From positions 62,001 through 126,000 of the forward strand of contig JAWKTX010000012.1 of assembly GCA_041398825.1 (NCBI GenBank): a stretch of 64,000 nt of DNA, in the 5' to 3' direction. This DNA comes from Planctomycetaceae bacterium (GTDB taxonomy: Bacteria; Planctomycetota; Planctomycetia; Planctomycetales; Planctomycetaceae). Made by a program: the position numbers and the translations under genes. Under the pieces are notes generated by a model, which was not told where the DNA came from, made no database searches, and saw only the letters and a list, made by a program, of their open reading frames with translations. This document shows, in pieces, positions 9,730-18,100 of the stretch (position 1 is the first letter of the stretch; each line of letters starts with the position of its first letter).

Positions 9730-10950
9730 ATGGCGATAATTCTCGGCGTGATGATGTTTACCGGCATTATTATCGCTCTTGTAGTGATGATCGTAGCCGC
9801 ACGGAAACAACTGGTTCCCAGTGGTGACGTTAAGATCGAAATCAACGGCCAGAAAGAGATTTCTGTCCCCGCCGGGGGCAAACTGCTGAACGCGCTGGCC
9901 TCCAACGGGATCTTTGTCTCGTCCGCATGTGGAGGTGGTGGTACCTGTGCACAATGCAAGGTACACGTGCTTGAGGGTGGCGGTGAGATTCTGGACACAG
10001 AAAAGGCCCACATCAACAAGAAGCAGGCGCGCGAAGGCTGCCGACTCTCCTGTCAGGTGGCTGTCAAGCAGGATTTGAAAATCGAAGTTCCGGAAGAAGT
10101 CTTCGGTACCCGGAAGTGGCAGTGCACTGTGCGGTCGAACAACAACGTTGCGACCTTCATCAAGGAACTGGTTCTGGAACTGCCAGAGGGCGAGGAAGTC
10201 GACTTCAAGGCAGGCGGATATATTCAGATCGAATGTCCACCGCACCATTTGAAATACTCCGACTTTGAAGTCGCCGAGAAGTTCCGTGGCGACTGGGACA
10301 AATTCAATCTCTGGACCATCGAATCAAAAGTCGACGAACCAGTCATTCGTGCCTATTCCATGGCAAACTACCCGGGCGAAAAAGGCATCATCATGCTCAA
10401 CGTCCGCGTTGCAACGCCTCCGCCCCGGTCTGCCCCTGGAACACCACCCGGGAAGATGTCCTCATTCATCTTCAACCTGAAACCAGGCGACAAGGTCACG
10501 ATTTCAGGTCCTTATGGTGAATTCTTCATCAAGGATACGCCAAACGAGAAGATCTATATCGGAGGTGGTGCAGGAATGGCACCGCTTCGCTCCCACATCT
10601 TCGAATTGTTCAAGCGGATGCACACCGACTGTAAGGTTTCTTACTGGTACGGTGGTCGAAGTGTGCGGGAACTGTTTTATCTGAACGACTTCGACGAACT
10701 CGAAAAGAACAACCCCAACTTCAAGCTGAACATCGCATTGTCCGAACCCCAGCCAGAAGACAACTGGACAGGGATGCGCGGATTTATTCACCAGGTACTT
10801 CATGACGAATACCTCGCGAAACATCCGGCACCAGAGGATTGCGAATACTACATCTGCGGTCCTCCAATGATGTTGAAAGCCGTGACTGACATGCTGTCAA
10901 GTCTGGGTGTTGAACCAGAGAATATTGCATATGACGACTTCGGCGGCTAG
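9730..10950 (+). CDS. nqrF: Na+-NQR subunit F (NADH dehydrogenase subunit)
   Basis: Electron-entry subunit: one N-terminal transmembrane helix (residues 3-23), a 2Fe-2S ferredoxin domain and a ferredoxin-NADP reductase-like domain. The cluster ligands are C67, C73, C76 and C108 in SSACGGGGTCAQC and CRLSCQ. RAYSMANYPG is the FAD-binding RxYS motif and IGGGAGMAPLRSHIF the NAD-binding loop. The C-terminus YDDFGG is the usual NqrF ending. The last 20 bp overlap the start of the ApbE-NqrM gene. The length of 406 residues is normal. Confidence 0.97.
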   Translation: MAIILGVMMFTGIIIALVVMIVAARKQLVPSGDVKIEINGQKEISVPAGGKLLNALASNGIFVSSACGGGGTCAQCKVHVLEGGGEILDTEKAHINKKQAREGCRLSCQVAVKQDLKIEVPEEVFGTRKWQCTVRSNNNVATFIKELVLELPEGEEVDFKAGGYIQIECPPHHLKYSDFEVAEKFRGDWDKFNLWTIESKVDEPVIRAYSMANYPGEKGIIMLNVRVATPPPRSAPGTPPGKMSSFIFNLKPGDKVTISGPYGEFFIKDTPNEKIYIGGGAGMAPLRSHIFELFKRMHTDCKVSYWYGGRSVRELFYLNDFDELEKNNPNFKLNIALSEPQPEDNWTGMRGFIHQVLHDEYLAKHPAPEDCEYYICGPPMMLKAVTDMLSSLGVEPENIAYDDFGG

Positions 10951-12259
10951 CAGGATCACAGGCCTCGGATTCCCCACTCCGCGACAACTTGTCGTGGTCG
11001 TTCTGGGTTTCCTGTCAGCAGGTCCCCAGCTGGCACAGGCAGAACTGGCCCGGATAGAAGGATCCACAATGGGGACCTACTATTCGGTGGCCGTCGATAG
11101 CGAAACCAGCGTCGATACAGCAGAACTGCAGAGCCGGATTGAAGACTGTCTTCTGGTCGTGAATCAACAGATGTCGACCTGGATGAAGGATTCGGAGATC
11201 AGTCGCTTCAATCAGTTCGGAGAATCCGAATGGTTTGAGGTGAGTGCGGACTTTGCCCTCGTTGTCGCAGAAGCAAAGCGAATCCATGAACTGACGGGGG
11301 GCGCGTTCGACCCGACTGTTGCCCCCTTGATTGATATCTGGGGGTTTGGTGACCAGCGTCCGAGGACGGTACCGGCTCAATCCGCCATTGATGACGCTCT
11401 GGTCTCCGTTGGCATGGACAATATCCATGTGCAGCATGATCCCCCCGCCTTGCGTAAGCTCAGGCCAGAGATTCAGTTGAACCTGTCGGCGATTGCCAAA
11501 GGATTTGGAGTCGATCAGGTCAGCAAGCTACTGGATTCGCTCGGCTACCCGGCCCATGTGGTTGATATCGGCGGGGAAGATCGCACAGGTGTTCGAAAGC
11601 TCAATGGCGACAAGTGGCGACTGGGCGTGGAAAGCCCACTTGGCGGTGTCCATCAGGTGTTACCGCTTGAGCAGACTTCCATCGCCACTTCGGGCGACTA
11701 TCGAAATTTCTTTGTGGTTGAGGGCAGGAAGTTCAGTCACGCTCTGAACCCCGTGACAGGATGGCCTGTTGAGAATCCGCCGGCTTCTGTTTCCGTGGTT
11801 CATCCCTCCTGTATGACTGCGGATGCGTGGGCAACAGCCATGATGGTGCTCGGCGCTGATAAAGGCATGGCGATCGCCACAGAACAGAACCTGGATGTCA
11901 TGTTTATGTATGTCGACTCAGGAAAGCTCACCGTATCCGCTCGCGGACTGTTCAGTCAGGAACCGACCGAAGAGGCGACGGGGCAGACCACGACAGAATC
12001 CAGCGACTCCCCTGCGTCATTGCTGACGATGATCGGTATCGCAGCCGCGGTCTTTAGTCTCGCGATGCTTGGCATGGCCATCGGTGTCATCGTTCGAAAC
12101 AAGTCCCTGAAAGGGAGTTGCGGTGGAATTGCAGCATTCGAAAGCAACTCCGATTCCCCCTGCATGTTGTGCACGAAACCTATTGAACAATGTCGCAATC
12201 CGGAATTGCGGGAACAGGCGCAAAATGCCGCTGCAGGTGACAAGAATGGGGATGCTTAG
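10931..12259 (+). CDS. apbE: FAD:protein FMN transferase (ApbE) fused to an NqrM-like domain
   Basis: Start chosen at ATG 10931, overlapping nqrF by 20 bp, giving 442 residues; a GTG at 10907 would add eight. Order: an export signal or anchor (LVVVVLGFLSAG), an ApbE domain, a second hydrophobic helix (about 364-388) and a short cysteine-rich tail. ApbE features include GSTMGTYYSV, LNLSAIAKGFGVDQV, HALNPVTGWPV and ADAWATAM. It should attach FMN to the threonines of NqrB and NqrC on the outer face of the membrane. The tail (GMAIGVIVRNK, KGSCGG, then CMLC and C; cysteines at about 397, 411, 414, 421) matches NqrM (DUF539), a small protein needed for Na+-NQR assembly and normally encoded separately. 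Positive charges after the helix place the cysteines in the cytoplasm. A single bifunctional maturation protein is inferred. Confidence 0.88.
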   Translation: MTTSAASRITGLGFPTPRQLVVVVLGFLSAGPQLAQAELARIEGSTMGTYYSVAVDSETSVDTAELQSRIEDCLLVVNQQMSTWMKDSEISRFNQFGESEWFEVSADFALVVAEAKRIHELTGGAFDPTVAPLIDIWGFGDQRPRTVPAQSAIDDALVSVGMDNIHVQHDPPALRKLRPEIQLNLSAIAKGFGVDQVSKLLDSLGYPAHVVDIGGEDRTGVRKLNGDKWRLGVESPLGGVHQVLPLEQTSIATSGDYRNFFVVEGRKFSHALNPVTGWPVENPPASVSVVHPSCMTADAWATAMMVLGADKGMAIATEQNLDVMFMYVDSGKLTVSARGLFSQEPTEEATGQTTTESSDSPASLLTMIGIAAAVFSLAMLGMAIGVIVRNKSLKGSCGGIAAFESNSDSPCMLCTKPIEQCRNPELREQAQNAAAGDKNGDA

Positions 12260-12264
12260 CTAAG

Positions 12265-12360
12265 CAGCCTTTTGAAGAACGTGACTGGCTCGAGCAGGAG
12301 ACCAGAAAAAACGATGGTTTCCAGTCGTCCTGCCAGTCCCGGTTTTTGAACGGACAGCTA
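12265..12360 (+). repeat. Palindromic intergenic repeat, copy 1
   Basis: One of four related elements in this window. The left arm (12272-12299, containing GGCTCGAGCAGGA) pairs imperfectly with the right arm (12328-12350, TCCTGCCAGTCCCGG). Between them lies GATGGTTTCCAGTCG, which can form an inner hairpin with the preceding bases. It starts 5 bp after the stop of the ApbE-NqrM gene, so it may end or protect the nqr transcript. Confidence 0.8.
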
Positions 12361-12768
12361 ACGCGATATCACGGTCGCCGGCAGGCTCCGCAAACAGCCG
12401 GGATGGCTGAATAATTTCAGGAATCCGCTGTGTCTGCTGGCCACACCCGAGATTCCGATTCCATCGCTCTTGTGTGTCGATGGACGCCCTTGTGTCAATG
12501 GTTGTCCGTGCGTCAATGGTTGTCCGTGTGTCAATGGTCGTCGAGCATCCTTGTGGCCACGATCAGGCTGGGCCAACATAACCTGCGGTCAATTCACATC
12601 GGAAGTCGCAGTCGATCGTGATGCAAGTGACGGCTCCGTCCCCATAAAGGCAGCTGCAGACAAGTGCACTGTCCATTAAGACCTCAACTGAATGTATGGC
12701 CTCATGTTGAGTCTCAATCTCCGGGAGCCAGGATGACGGAATCAAAGGGACATCAAACCGATGGTCTG
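12361..12768. other. Intergenic region after the nqr operon
   Basis: About 400 bp between palindromic repeat copy 1 and the minus-strand gene ending at 12769. It contains the 18-bp tandem repeat at 12473-12544. I see no convincing gene otherwise. Confidence 0.5.
12473..12544. repeat. Four tandem 18-bp units
   Basis: Units begin at 12473, 12491, 12509 and 12527 and follow the consensus TGTGTCAATGGTTGTCCG; the middle two are nearly identical and the outer two have diverged. In one plus-strand frame each unit reads CVNGCP, so the run would encode a cysteine-rich hexapeptide repeat, but the only start there is a TTG at 12470 without a clear ribosome binding site. I treat it as a DNA repeat rather than a gene. 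Confidence 0.75.
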
Positions 12769-13152
12769 TCACGAAACCAATGTTTCAAAGAAACTGAAAA
12801 CAGCGTTTGTACCGGGATAGATGAAGACAACCAGTAGCACGGGGCAGATGCAAAGCCAAAGTACGGCACGACGACGCTCTGCAACGAAATTCAAAAATGT
12901 CACGAAGCACAGCACCACAAAGATGGCTGCCAGTGCGCCTTCGCGAACGTAGCCAATGGATTTCAATCCCGGAGCCGCAAGTGTTGCACATTCATAAATC
13001 GATGCGGCAAACACAAACAAATAGAAGATGCCGAGAATTGCCGCCGTTGTCATACCGGCGATTGCCCAGCCGGAAAATCGAACAGGCACAGCAGGTCCGT
13101 GGAGAGGTGCGTTCGTCGAAGTCGATGGAGGTTGAAAGGGATTGGTGTTCAT
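12769..13152 (-). CDS. Small membrane protein with N-terminal NPFQPP motif
   Basis: This is a 127-residue protein of unknown function. It begins MNTNPFQPPSTSTNAP, a proline-rich head, then has three or four hydrophobic segments (AGMTTAAILGIFYLFVFAA, LAAIFVVLCFVTFLNF, VLWLCICPVLLVVFIY), so it is an inner-membrane protein. The Asn-Pro-Phe-x-Pro head recurs in two other small membrane proteins of this window (45534 and 54066). It stands alone between two intergenic regions that carry repeats. Confidence 0.7.
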   Translation of the reverse strand: MNTNPFQPPSTSTNAPLHGPAVPVRFSGWAIAGMTTAAILGIFYLFVFAASIYECATLAAPGLKSIGYVREGALAAIFVVLCFVTFLNFVAERRRAVLWLCICPVLLVVFIYPGTNAVFSFFETLVS

Positions 13153-13601
13153 GACTGTATGAGGCTCAGCATTGCCGAAGTGATTCGGATGTTTACCGTT
13201 CTTGTCCCGTTCTATCGCACGCAGGATTCTGCCATTCAGTCAGACCTGGCACAAGTTCGAGTCGACTGACGCACAATCCCCGACGGACTGAATGCAGACG
13301 CCGGCTGAATGGGATGAGCCGTTAGCTGGCGAATTGGGGCGATAACAGCCTGTTGAACAACGGCACGGGCTCGAGCAGGAAACCTTGAAACCGACGGTTC
13401 CTGTTCGTCCTGCGTGCCTATCCCGGTTTTTCAACGGACAGCTGAACGCAGGACCGTCTGGATCACCGCCAGCCGTTCCGCGTTCGAATTCCGGCTGACC
13501 ATTGTCGTGACGGTCAAACTAAGCGAAGATGGTTTGAAATCCGGGCAGAAACAAACTGCCATCAACGGCGGAGAACCTTTGCGAGAACACAGGCGGAATC
13601 C
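13153..13601. other. Intergenic region before the DUF1501 gene
   Basis: Divergent spacer of 449 bp between the minus-strand small membrane protein gene and the DUF1501 gene. It holds palindromic repeat copy 2 (13345-13443). Nothing else with support was seen; promoters for both genes must lie here. Confidence 0.5.
13345..13443 (+). repeat. Palindromic intergenic repeat, copy 2
   Basis: The left arm (13353-13380, with GGGCTCGAGCAGGA) and right arm (13408-13435, TCCTGCGTGCCTATCCCGG) can pair. The inner GAAACCGACGGTTCC forms its own small hairpin. This copy is not next to a stop codon: it lies about 160 bp upstream of the DUF1501 gene. An outer GTTAGCTGGC at 13321 is partly complementary to GGACAGCTGAAC at the right end, so the original palindrome may have been longer. 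Confidence 0.8.
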
Positions 13602-15071
13602 ATGAGGAAGGCGGCACATCACCCATCACTGCTGACAGAATTGCGTCGTCGCCATTTCCTGAGTCGTGCTGGGGGCGGTGCAGCATCTCTGACGGGTATC
13701 GCTGCACTGTCGGACCTGCTGTCCGGGTCGGCTGTTGCAGCTGACTCTTCCCAGGCAGCGGCGTCTCAGTCCAATGATCCGTTGTCCGTGAAACAGCCTC
13801 ATTATCCCGGAAAGGCCAGAGCGGTTATCCATCTGCTCATGGCGGGCGCCCCCAGTCAACTGGAACTGTTCGACAACAAACCACTGCTGACGGAGCTTTC
13901 CGGTAAGCCTTTGCCTCCTTCGGTCATTGGGGGGCAGCGTTACGCATTCATCCAGCCGGATGCGGCGGTTCTGGGACCCCAATTTGAATTTGGTCGACAT
14001 GGCGAATGTGGAGCAGAAATTTCCTCCGCAATGCCGAACCTGGCTTCCATTGCGGACGACATTTGTCTGATCCGGTCGATGCACACAACGCAGTTCAATC
14101 ACGCTCCAGCACAGATTTACATGAACACTGGGTTTTCCCAACCCGGGCGTCCAAGTCTGGGATCATGGCTGCTGTACGGTCTTGGATCGGAAACACGCGA
14201 CCTGCCCGCGTTTGTCGTCATGAGCACCGGGGCGGGTATCAGCGGCGGAACGGCACTTTGGTCCAGCGGATTTCTGCCAACAGTTTACACAGGAATTCAG
14301 TTTCGCAGCCAGGGCGACCCTATCCTGGATGTCACAAGTCCTCCGGGTGTTTCCGATGGACTGCAGGACGACACTTATGATCTGATCAATCGGATGAACC
14401 GACGGCGTCTTGAAGCGTTGGCAGATCCCGAAATTGCTACACGGATCGCGTCGTTTGAAATGGCTGCGCGCCTTCAGGTTTCGGCTCCTGAATTGATGGA
14501 CTTCAGCAACGAAACCAAAGAAACGCTCGATCTTTATGGCTGTGATCCTGCAAAGCCGAACTTTGCGCGAGCCTGCCTGCTGGCACGCCGTATGGTTCAG
14601 CGCGGTGTGCGCTGCGTGAGTATCATTCATAGTGGCTGGGACGCGCACAGCAACGTGAAAGGCAATGTGCAGAACAACTGCAATGCCACCGATCAGGCCT
14701 CAGCGGCTCTTGTGCGGGATCTGAAACAACTGGGAATGCTCGACGAAACACTGGTGGTCTGGGGCGGAGAATTCGGACGAACGCCGATGGTCGAATCCAA
14801 CCCGGCTCTCGGTCGGGCACTTGGGAGGGACCATCATCCGCAGGCATTTACCGTCTGGCTGGCTGGCGGTGGCGTTCAACCGGGCATGACGCTGGGTGCG
14901 ACCGATGAATTTGGATTCCACATCACTGAAAATCCCGTCGATGTGCACGATTTACAGGCAACCATTCTGCATTGTCTGGGTCTGGATCATGAGCGACTCA
15001 CGTATCATCTGGCGGGCCGGGACTTTCGTTTGACGGACGTGCATGGTCGCGTGGTTCATGAAATTCTTTGA
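13602..15071 (+). CDS. DUF1501 family protein, Tat-exported
   Basis: A 489-residue member of the sulfatase-like DUF1501 family, abundant in Planctomycetes. The N-terminus holds RRRHFLSRAGGGAAS (residues 15-29), a twin-arginine signal, so it is probably exported folded. Family motifs are HLLMAGAPSQLELFDNKP, SMHTTQFNHAPAQIYMNTG, GSWLLYGLGSET, GGEFGRTP and GRDHHPQAFTVWLAGGG. The family has the alkaline-phosphatase-superfamily fold but its reaction is not established. DUF1501 genes usually sit beside a DUF1549/DUF1553 partner; here the only such protein is 28 kb away at 42914. The gene is 15 bp upstream of rsgA. Confidence 0.9.
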   Translation: MRKAAHHPSLLTELRRRHFLSRAGGGAASLTGIAALSDLLSGSAVAADSSQAAASQSNDPLSVKQPHYPGKARAVIHLLMAGAPSQLELFDNKPLLTELSGKPLPPSVIGGQRYAFIQPDAAVLGPQFEFGRHGECGAEISSAMPNLASIADDICLIRSMHTTQFNHAPAQIYMNTGFSQPGRPSLGSWLLYGLGSETRDLPAFVVMSTGAGISGGTALWSSGFLPTVYTGIQFRSQGDPILDVTSPPGVSDGLQDDTYDLINRMNRRRLEALADPEIATRIASFEMAARLQVSAPELMDFSNETKETLDLYGCDPAKPNFARACLLARRMVQRGVRCVSIIHSGWDAHSNVKGNVQNNCNATDQASAALVRDLKQLGMLDETLVVWGGEFGRTPMVESNPALGRALGRDHHPQAFTVWLAGGGVQPGMTLGATDEFGFHITENPVDVHDLQATILHCLGLDHERLTYHLAGRDFRLTDVHGRVVHEIL

Positions 15072-15086
15072 AAGTCGCGAAAACGC

Positions 15087-16349
15087 ATGTGTGCAAAGGG
15101 TCGTAAGGGAAAACGAAGAACGTCGAGCAACGGACGCCGAAGCAGTGTCTCCGATGAATCCGGATCAGGTGGGCCATCTGGACGAGGCCCACAAAAAGTT
15201 CGCGTCGATCTGAAGAAAAACAAACAGGCCAAAGCCCGGCAGCAAAATCTCACCAGCGAACTGCTGAATGACGAAGAACTGGCCGAAGACGCGAGCACTG
15301 AGGAACGCGTCACTTCACGTAATCAGGTTTCTCGTCGACGAACCGTTGTTGGCGTTGAAGTCGAAGGTGATCAGATCATTCGATCCGTGGACGAAACCGA
15401 CTGCCAGCGCGGTCGGGTGATCAGTTTTATCGGTCTGAACTGCATCGTGCAGAATGAGACCGGTGAGGAATACGAATGTACGATCCGCGGGGTTCTTCGA
15501 TCACTCGCCCGAGACAGCCGTAATGTCGTGGTGACAGGAGACCGAGTGCTGTTTCGTCAGGAAGGCGACAGCTATCAGGGCGTGATTGAACGTGTCGAGC
15601 CGCGCCATGGCGTCCTGTCGCGGGGAAGTCAGGGACGCGAACACGTGATTGTCGCCAATATCGATCAGGTCCTGATCGTCGCGTCCGCCGCTGATCCGGA
15701 TTTCAAACCACAACTGATCGATCGTTATCTGGTGGTGGCAGAACGCCACGGTGTTCGGCCACTGATCTGCATCAACAAAGTGGATCTGGTTGACCCGGAT
15801 ATTCTGCTGGATGCAGTCCGCATCTACGGCCGCATCGGGTATCCGGTGATCCTTTCCAGTTCAAAGGACAGACAGGGAGTAGACCAGCTTCGACGCTGTC
15901 TGAAAGGTCGCCAGACAGCAGTCAGCGGACAGAGTGGCGTTGGCAAATCATCGCTGCTGAATTGTGTGGATGGCGACCTGAACCTCCGCACGGCAGATGT
16001 CAGCGACTGGACCGGCAAAGGTACACATACCACGCGACGGGCTCGACTGATGACACTTTCATTCGGCGGCTGGGTTGCGGATACACCCGGAATCAGGCAA
16101 TTCGAACTTTGGGATGTCTCGCTCGAAGAAGTCGATGGCTACTTCATTGAATTTCGTCCGTTTATCGCGAACTGTCGATTTCCTGACTGTAGTCACATCC
16201 ACGAAAACGACTGTGCTGTGAAGACGGCAGTGGCCTCCCGAATGATCAGCGAAGCGCGATATCAAAGTTATCTTCGGCTGCGGGAAGAAGACATTTTTCT
16301 CTGGAAGAATCCCGCCCGAGGATCCGCGCAGGCCATGAAGTCCGATTGA
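15087..16349 (+). CDS. rsgA: Ribosome small subunit biogenesis GTPase RsgA
   Basis: Circularly permuted GTPase that helps 30S subunit maturation. The motif order is permuted as expected: NKVDL (G4, about residue 230), then GQSGVGKSSL (P-loop, about 278-287), GTHTTRRA, and DTPGIRQFEL (G3, about 332). The C-terminal zinc site CRFPDCSHIHENDC is intact. An OB-fold domain precedes the GTPase (CTIRGVLRS, VVTGDRVLFRQEGD). At 420 residues it is longer than typical RsgA (about 300-350) because of a charged N-terminal head of about 90 residues rich in Lys, Arg and Ser. It lies 15 bp after the DUF1501 gene and may share its transcript. Confidence 0.93.
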   Translation: MCAKGRKGKRRTSSNGRRSSVSDESGSGGPSGRGPQKVRVDLKKNKQAKARQQNLTSELLNDEELAEDASTEERVTSRNQVSRRRTVVGVEVEGDQIIRSVDETDCQRGRVISFIGLNCIVQNETGEEYECTIRGVLRSLARDSRNVVVTGDRVLFRQEGDSYQGVIERVEPRHGVLSRGSQGREHVIVANIDQVLIVASAADPDFKPQLIDRYLVVAERHGVRPLICINKVDLVDPDILLDAVRIYGRIGYPVILSSSKDRQGVDQLRRCLKGRQTAVSGQSGVGKSSLLNCVDGDLNLRTADVSDWTGKGTHTTRRARLMTLSFGGWVADTPGIRQFELWDVSLEEVDGYFIEFRPFIANCRFPDCSHIHENDCAVKTAVASRMISEARYQSYLRLREEDIFLWKNPARGSAQAMKSD

Positions 16350-16425
16350 TGCAATTTCGTTTCACTCTGAACCGGCGGTTTCAACAAACCGAACGGCCAC
16401 CCTTGACCTCAGCGAGTTTGAACGC

Positions 16426-16728
16426 ATGAACAAATCCCGTCGCAGTCAGCCGGATTTTGAATGCCTGCACTGCGGCGAAATGCTGCCTGGGGGAAGTCAC
16501 TTTTGTCGGCACTGTGGCGCCGATGCCAGTGTCGGATGGAATCACGACGATTCTGCTGAACCGGATTATGGCCAGGATGACTTTGAATATGACGACTACA
16601 TTGCCAGAGAATTTCCAGAACATCTGGATCCGGATGCTCCGGCCATGGCAGGAAGAAAATTCGTTGCCTGGGTGATCCTGGCACTTGTGATCAGCATGAT
16701 CATCGGCGCCATGCCGTTCTTCTTTTAA
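16426..16728 (+). CDS. Small zinc-ribbon membrane protein
   Basis: This is a 100-residue protein of unknown function. Four cysteines at 13, 16, 27 and 30 (CLHCG and CRHCG) form a zinc ribbon. An acidic linker rich in Asp/Glu/Tyr follows, then one transmembrane helix near the C-terminus (WVILALVISMIIGAMPFFF). It would be anchored by its tail with the zinc ribbon in the cytoplasm. It follows rsgA by 76 bp on the same strand. Confidence 0.75.
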   Translation: MNKSRRSQPDFECLHCGEMLPGGSHFCRHCGADASVGWNHDDSAEPDYGQDDFEYDDYIAREFPEHLDPDAPAMAGRKFVAWVILALVISMIIGAMPFFF

Positions 16729-16868
16729 GATGGCCGCCTGTCTGGAAAATCACAGCCAGGGAAATCGTTTCGCCCAGTTTTAACTGCGGACAAGACGAAA
16801 GCATCCAGCAGACTGCTGCGTATGCATCTGCTCCTGAAACAACCACCGTTACTGCATCAGAGTATCGT

Positions 16869-18059
16869 ATGAAATTCGAACTGATTAACACCCGCCAGGG
16901 CATTCACGACACCCAGTCACGAATCACGTCGGCCTCGCACTCGGTATTGCAGCAAAGTGGTGAAGGTTGGTCTGTCTCGATGCATCGAATGCACGGAGGT
17001 TTGTCCGATGGCGTCGATGTGATCACGCTGAACAACGGTCGAATGACATTGTGGATTCTGCCAACACGCGGCATGGGCGTCTGGCGCGGAGAAGTCGATG
17101 GAATCCCGCTGCAATGGAATTCTCCTGTCGAAATGCCTGTGCATCCATCATTCGTGGATCAGTCGAGACGAGGTGGTATAGGCTGGCTGGATGGTTTCAA
17201 CGAATTGATTTGCCGCTGTGGTCTCGGATGGCATGGAGCCCCCGGCACCGACATTGTTAGAAACCCGGATGGTAGCGTCGTGTCCGAGCAATTCCTTCCG
17301 CTGCATGGTCGGATCGCTAATCTGGCCGCTCACCAGGTCACAGTTGAGATCTCTGAAGACGATCGTGGCCTCATTACCGTGACCGGGGTTGTTGATGAGA
17401 CAAGTGTATTCGGCGGGCGACTGCGGCTGACATCTGTGCTGTCGACGGTAACAGGAAGCAACTCATTCGAAATTGCAGATACCGTGACCAACCTCGGCAG
17501 CACTCAGGCCGAAGTCGAAATGCTTTACCACTGCAACGTTGGGGAACCATTTCTTGCGGCAGGTTCCGTCTACCACGGTGCGGCAAGTGAAGTTGCTCCC
17601 CGAGACGCTCGAGCCGCGGAAGGCTTGAGCATGTGGAATATCTACGAAGGGCCAAGCCGCGGATTTGCGGAACAGGTCTACTTCTGTGCGGCGGCGGCAG
17701 ATGTCAATGGCTGGGGGATCGGAGTGCTGACGGACGAAGACGCGCAGCATGCGTTCTGTGTGCGGTACGACACTGCAACGTTGCCCTATTTCGCTTTGTG
17801 GAAGAATACACAGGCGCTGGAAGATGGATACTGCACAGGTCTGGAGCCGGCCAGCAGTTTTCCGAATCTTCGCTCGGTGGAACGGGAGAATGGCCGTGTC
17901 ATCCAACTGGCTCCGCATCATTCGGTCACGTTTCGATTGAGCTTTGAAGCCGCTGCCGATCGAAAACGAGTCCGACAGCTTGTCGACGAAGTCACGACAC
18001 TGCAGGTAGCAACTCCTCGCACGGTTCATTCGGAGCCAAAAGCTGAATGGAGCCCCTGA
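16869..18059 (+). CDS. DUF4432 family aldose-1-epimerase-like protein
   Basis: A 396-residue protein with the galactose-mutarotase-like beta-sandwich pattern of DUF4432. Recognisable segments are ILPTRGMGVWRGEVDG, PLQWNSPVEMPVHPSF, GWLDGFNELICRCGL, LPLHGRIANLAAHQV and LYHCNVGEPFL. DUF4432 proteins are thought to act on free sugars or sugar acids, but the substrate is unknown. No signal peptide is seen, so it is likely cytoplasmic. It is the last plus-strand gene before the minus-strand glycan cluster and ends 41 bp from it, convergently. Confidence 0.85.
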   Translation: MKFELINTRQGIHDTQSRITSASHSVLQQSGEGWSVSMHRMHGGLSDGVDVITLNNGRMTLWILPTRGMGVWRGEVDGIPLQWNSPVEMPVHPSFVDQSRRGGIGWLDGFNELICRCGLGWHGAPGTDIVRNPDGSVVSEQFLPLHGRIANLAAHQVTVEISEDDRGLITVTGVVDETSVFGGRLRLTSVLSTVTGSNSFEIADTVTNLGSTQAEVEMLYHCNVGEPFLAAGSVYHGAASEVAPRDARAAEGLSMWNIYEGPSRGFAEQVYFCAAAADVNGWGIGVLTDEDAQHAFCVRYDTATLPYFALWKNTQALEDGYCTGLEPASSFPNLRSVERENGRVIQLAPHHSVTFRLSFEAAADRKRVRQLVDEVTTLQVATPRTVHSEPKAEWSP

Positions 18060-18100
18060 TAAGATTAACCGAGAGTCTCGGCGCGAGAATCCCTGATTCG

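Noticed and set aside
12265..12360. Insertion sequence end or transposon
   Set aside because: No transposase gene and no target-site duplication found near any copy of the palindrome; kept as a repeat family only.
12473..12544. CRISPR array or metallothionein gene
   Set aside because: The units are adjacent without spacers, so not CRISPR. Only a TTG start without ribosome binding site supports a peptide.
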